From Saprospiraceae bacterium (GTDB lineage Bacteria; Bacteroidota; Bacteroidia; Chitinophagales; Saprospiraceae), in the NCBI GenBank assembly GCA_016716185.1, contig JADJWV010000003.1, positions 124,001-188,000 of the forward strand: a stretch of DNA of 64,000 nt, in the 5' to 3' direction. The position numbers were made by a program, and so were the translations under genes. Under the pieces are notes generated by a model. That model worked only from the letters and a program-made list of their open reading frames with translations. It did not search any database and was not told where the DNA came from. Shown piece after piece: positions 62,808 through 64,000 of the stretch (within the stretch, counting starts at the first letter, position 1; every line of letters begins with the position of its first letter).

Positions 62808-63176
62808 TCACTTTCTCTCCAGCTCACCCAATGTCAAAGTAGGCTGAAAACTTTTTAAGTGGTCGATCCTGAATCCGAAAGGCCTGCCTCTGTACACAAA
62901 ATTGGTAGCCGCTGATCCTCCTTGTCCGCCAATTTCAACTTTGATTTCAAGTTTGGTCAGCAATTCATTATCGTACTTGACTTCCGGGTAACTCAGACTT
63001 ACCCCTTTGAGGCCAACTGCAGCGCGGATGGAATCAAGCAATTCAACAGACATTTTTCTGCCGAAATGGACCTCAATCGTGTCGTCCAGGATGAAAACAG
63101 CATGTGGTTTAGGTTCTTGCTTGCAAGCCAGCATGAGCAGAATTGCAATTCCAAAATAGAACAGGATTTTTTGCAT
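62808..63176 (-). CDS. Small lipoprotein of unknown function
   Basis: A 122-residue protein. The signal QKILFYFGIAILLMLACKQ ends in lipobox MLAC, so it is probably lipidated at Cys18. The mature part has no recognised domain; short strands (AVFILDDTIEVHFGRKMS, ELLTKLEIKVEIGGQ) suggest a small mixed fold. It faces rsmA across a tract and has the infB gene behind it on the same strand, with a 145-base spacer. Confidence 0.65.
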   Translation of the reverse strand: MQKILFYFGIAILLMLACKQEPKPHAVFILDDTIEVHFGRKMSVELLDSIRAAVGLKGVSLSYPEVKYDNELLTKLEIKVEIGGQGGSAATNFVYRGRPFGFRIDHLKSFQPTLTLGELERK

Positions 63177-63321
63177 GTCGGGAAGTTTGAATCTTTGCTA
63201 AAGATAGACCTTTGCCCTTCTTGGGCAAATAAAATTTAATGCAAACTGAGGTATATTGAATGAACCCGGTTAAGAATTGATTTAATACGGTGGTTTAATT
63301 ATTCAACCGGCCTAGCTAAGA

Positions 63322-64000
63322 TCAACTGAGCTTTTGTTTGACCTCGGTAATTTCATATGCTTCAATGATATCTCCTACTTTGATATCATTAAAATTCTTG
63401 ATGGAAATTCCGCACTCCATATTTTCTTTTACGTCTTTCACATCGTCCTTAAACCTTTTCAGGGACGCGATTTCGGCTGTAGCACCTTCCCTGTTGGGGT
63501 ATACCACGATGCCATCCCGGATGATCCTGACCGGATTGTTCCTGGCCAGCTTTCCTTCAACAACCATGCATCCTGCGACCGTTCCAACTTTCGAAACTTT
63601 GAAAACTTCCCGCACTTCAATTTGTCCGATGATTTTTTCTTCTTTCGTGGGCTCGAGCATTCCTTCCATGGCTGCTTTGATCTCATCGATGGCTTCGTAA
63701 ATAATTGAATACAGCTTGATCTGTACTCCCTCCTTTTCCGCCAGATTTCTTGCCCCTAAAGAAGGCCTTACCTGAAATCCTATGACAATTGCATCTGATG
63801 CTGAGGCCAGCAAAACATCTGATTCTGCAATGGGTCCTACTGCTTTATGAATAACGCTTACCTGAATTTTTTCTACAGAAAGTTTGATTAACGAATCCGC
63901 CAACGCTTCAACAGAGCCATCCACATCTCCTTTTACGATTAATTTCAACTCTTTGAAATTACCCAATGCAAGACGGCGTCCAATTTCGTCAAGTGAAATC
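63322..64000 (-). CDS. infB: Translation initiation factor IF-2, C-terminal part
   Basis: The last 226 codons of infB; the 5' part lies beyond the window edge. Read from the edge, the frame gives SLDEIGRRLALGNFKELKLI, then KGDVDGSVEALADSL, a hallmark of IF-2 domain III. The C-terminal beta-barrel domain IV follows (GTVAGCMVVEGKLARNNPVRIIRDG split: VAGCMVVEGKLARN, VRIIRDGIVVYPNREG) with the closing ECGISIKNFNDIKVGDIIEAYE. This part binds fMet-tRNA and the ribosome. An internal ATG at 63966 is not the true start. Confidence 0.95.
   Translation of the reverse strand, partial: ISLDEIGRRLALGNFKELKLIVKGDVDGSVEALADSLIKLSVEKIQVSVIHKAVGPIAESDVLLASASDAIVIGFQVRPSLGARNLAEKEGVQIKLYSIIYEAIDEIKAAMEGMLEPTKEEKIIGQIEVREVFKVSKVGTVAGCMVVEGKLARNNPVRIIRDGIVVYPNREGATAEIASLKRFKDDVKDVKENMECGISIKNFNDIKVGDIIEAYEITEVKQKLS

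Noticed and set aside
63964..63966. ATG at 63966 as start of infB
   Set aside because: The frame continues to the window edge with clear IF-2 sequence (SLDEIGRRLALGN), so the gene is simply cut.

Overview
The window looks like chromosomal DNA of a Bacteroidota bacterium, most likely of the Saprospiria lineage, probably from a draft or metagenome assembly. Supporting signs are two very large secreted proteins ending in type IX secretion (T9SS) sorting domains, several lipoproteins, -7 promoter boxes of the Bacteroidota form TAnnTTTG, an ECF sigma factor, an IcmF fusion mutase, a Kmo/KynU pair, and a MurA with Asp in place of the catalytic Cys. No plasmid, phage or CRISPR locus is visible. Assignment below phylum level is inference.

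Layout. 0-12 kb: a GxxExxY gene cut by the window edge, a 122-bp-type repeat block, a YgjP-like metallopeptidase overlapping a frameshifted serC, a WD40 protein with dcd, a secreted PNGase-F-like T9SS protein, and a broken uvrA. 12-13.4 kb: an ECF sigma gene with a clear terminator, then a degraded tRNA-Thr(CGT) and an intact tRNA-Pro(CGG) separated by a hexamer-built repeat array. 13.6-21.5 kb: a mostly leftward block of lipoprotein, phosphopantetheinyl transferase, ubiX, folC, a 1334-residue sortilin-like T9SS protein and aat. 21.7-24.6 kb: the most unusual locus, an IS200/IS605-type (RAYT-like) Y1 transposase between two long arrays of 49-bp units carrying the hairpin GGGCGTAGCCC. Each array is preceded by a related leader, and the locus sits between the two N-end-rule genes aat and clpS. 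24.8-38 kb: clpS, peroxiredoxin, EamA transporter, sod, cutC, mtgA, an intact IS5-type element, xerD, kynU-kmo, a DUF4197 protein and kup. 38-64 kb: an exported caspase-TPR protein, two small secreted paralogues, murA, a seven-unit 122-bp array, a lipoprotein with prsW, a crp/nmrA/SnoaL-like cluster, icmF, a possible papain-fold protein, a YciI-like protein, a PLP transsulfuration enzyme, uppP, a PqqB-like hydrolase with uvrB, hydrolase-SDR-rsmA, a lipoprotein, and the 3' part of infB.

A second layer is written between the genes. Every convergent gene junction carries a low-complexity tract of short units (TTTTAGGC, GTTAGTTG, TAACAAC, ACTGCC and similar). Nine of the ten convergent junctions also hold a palindrome of the form CTAAC-N4-GTTAG, which occurs 12 times in the window, always downstream of a stop codon or stable RNA gene and never between divergent genes. 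Four of the tracts contain a ~58-bp element with 12-bp inverted ends TCCCGATAAAAT/ATTTTATCGGGA. These families, with the REP-like arrays, are the part of the window that known gene families do not explain.

Functional links. FolC, UbiX and the phosphopantetheinyl transferase supply cofactors. MurA, UppP and MtgA act in cell-wall synthesis. UvrB, and formerly UvrA, belong to excision repair. KynU and Kmo act in tryptophan catabolism. Aat and ClpS belong to the N-degron pathway. The two interrupted genes, serC and uvrA, may reflect assembly errors (serC is broken only at homopolymers) or real decay (uvrA also lacks an internal segment).
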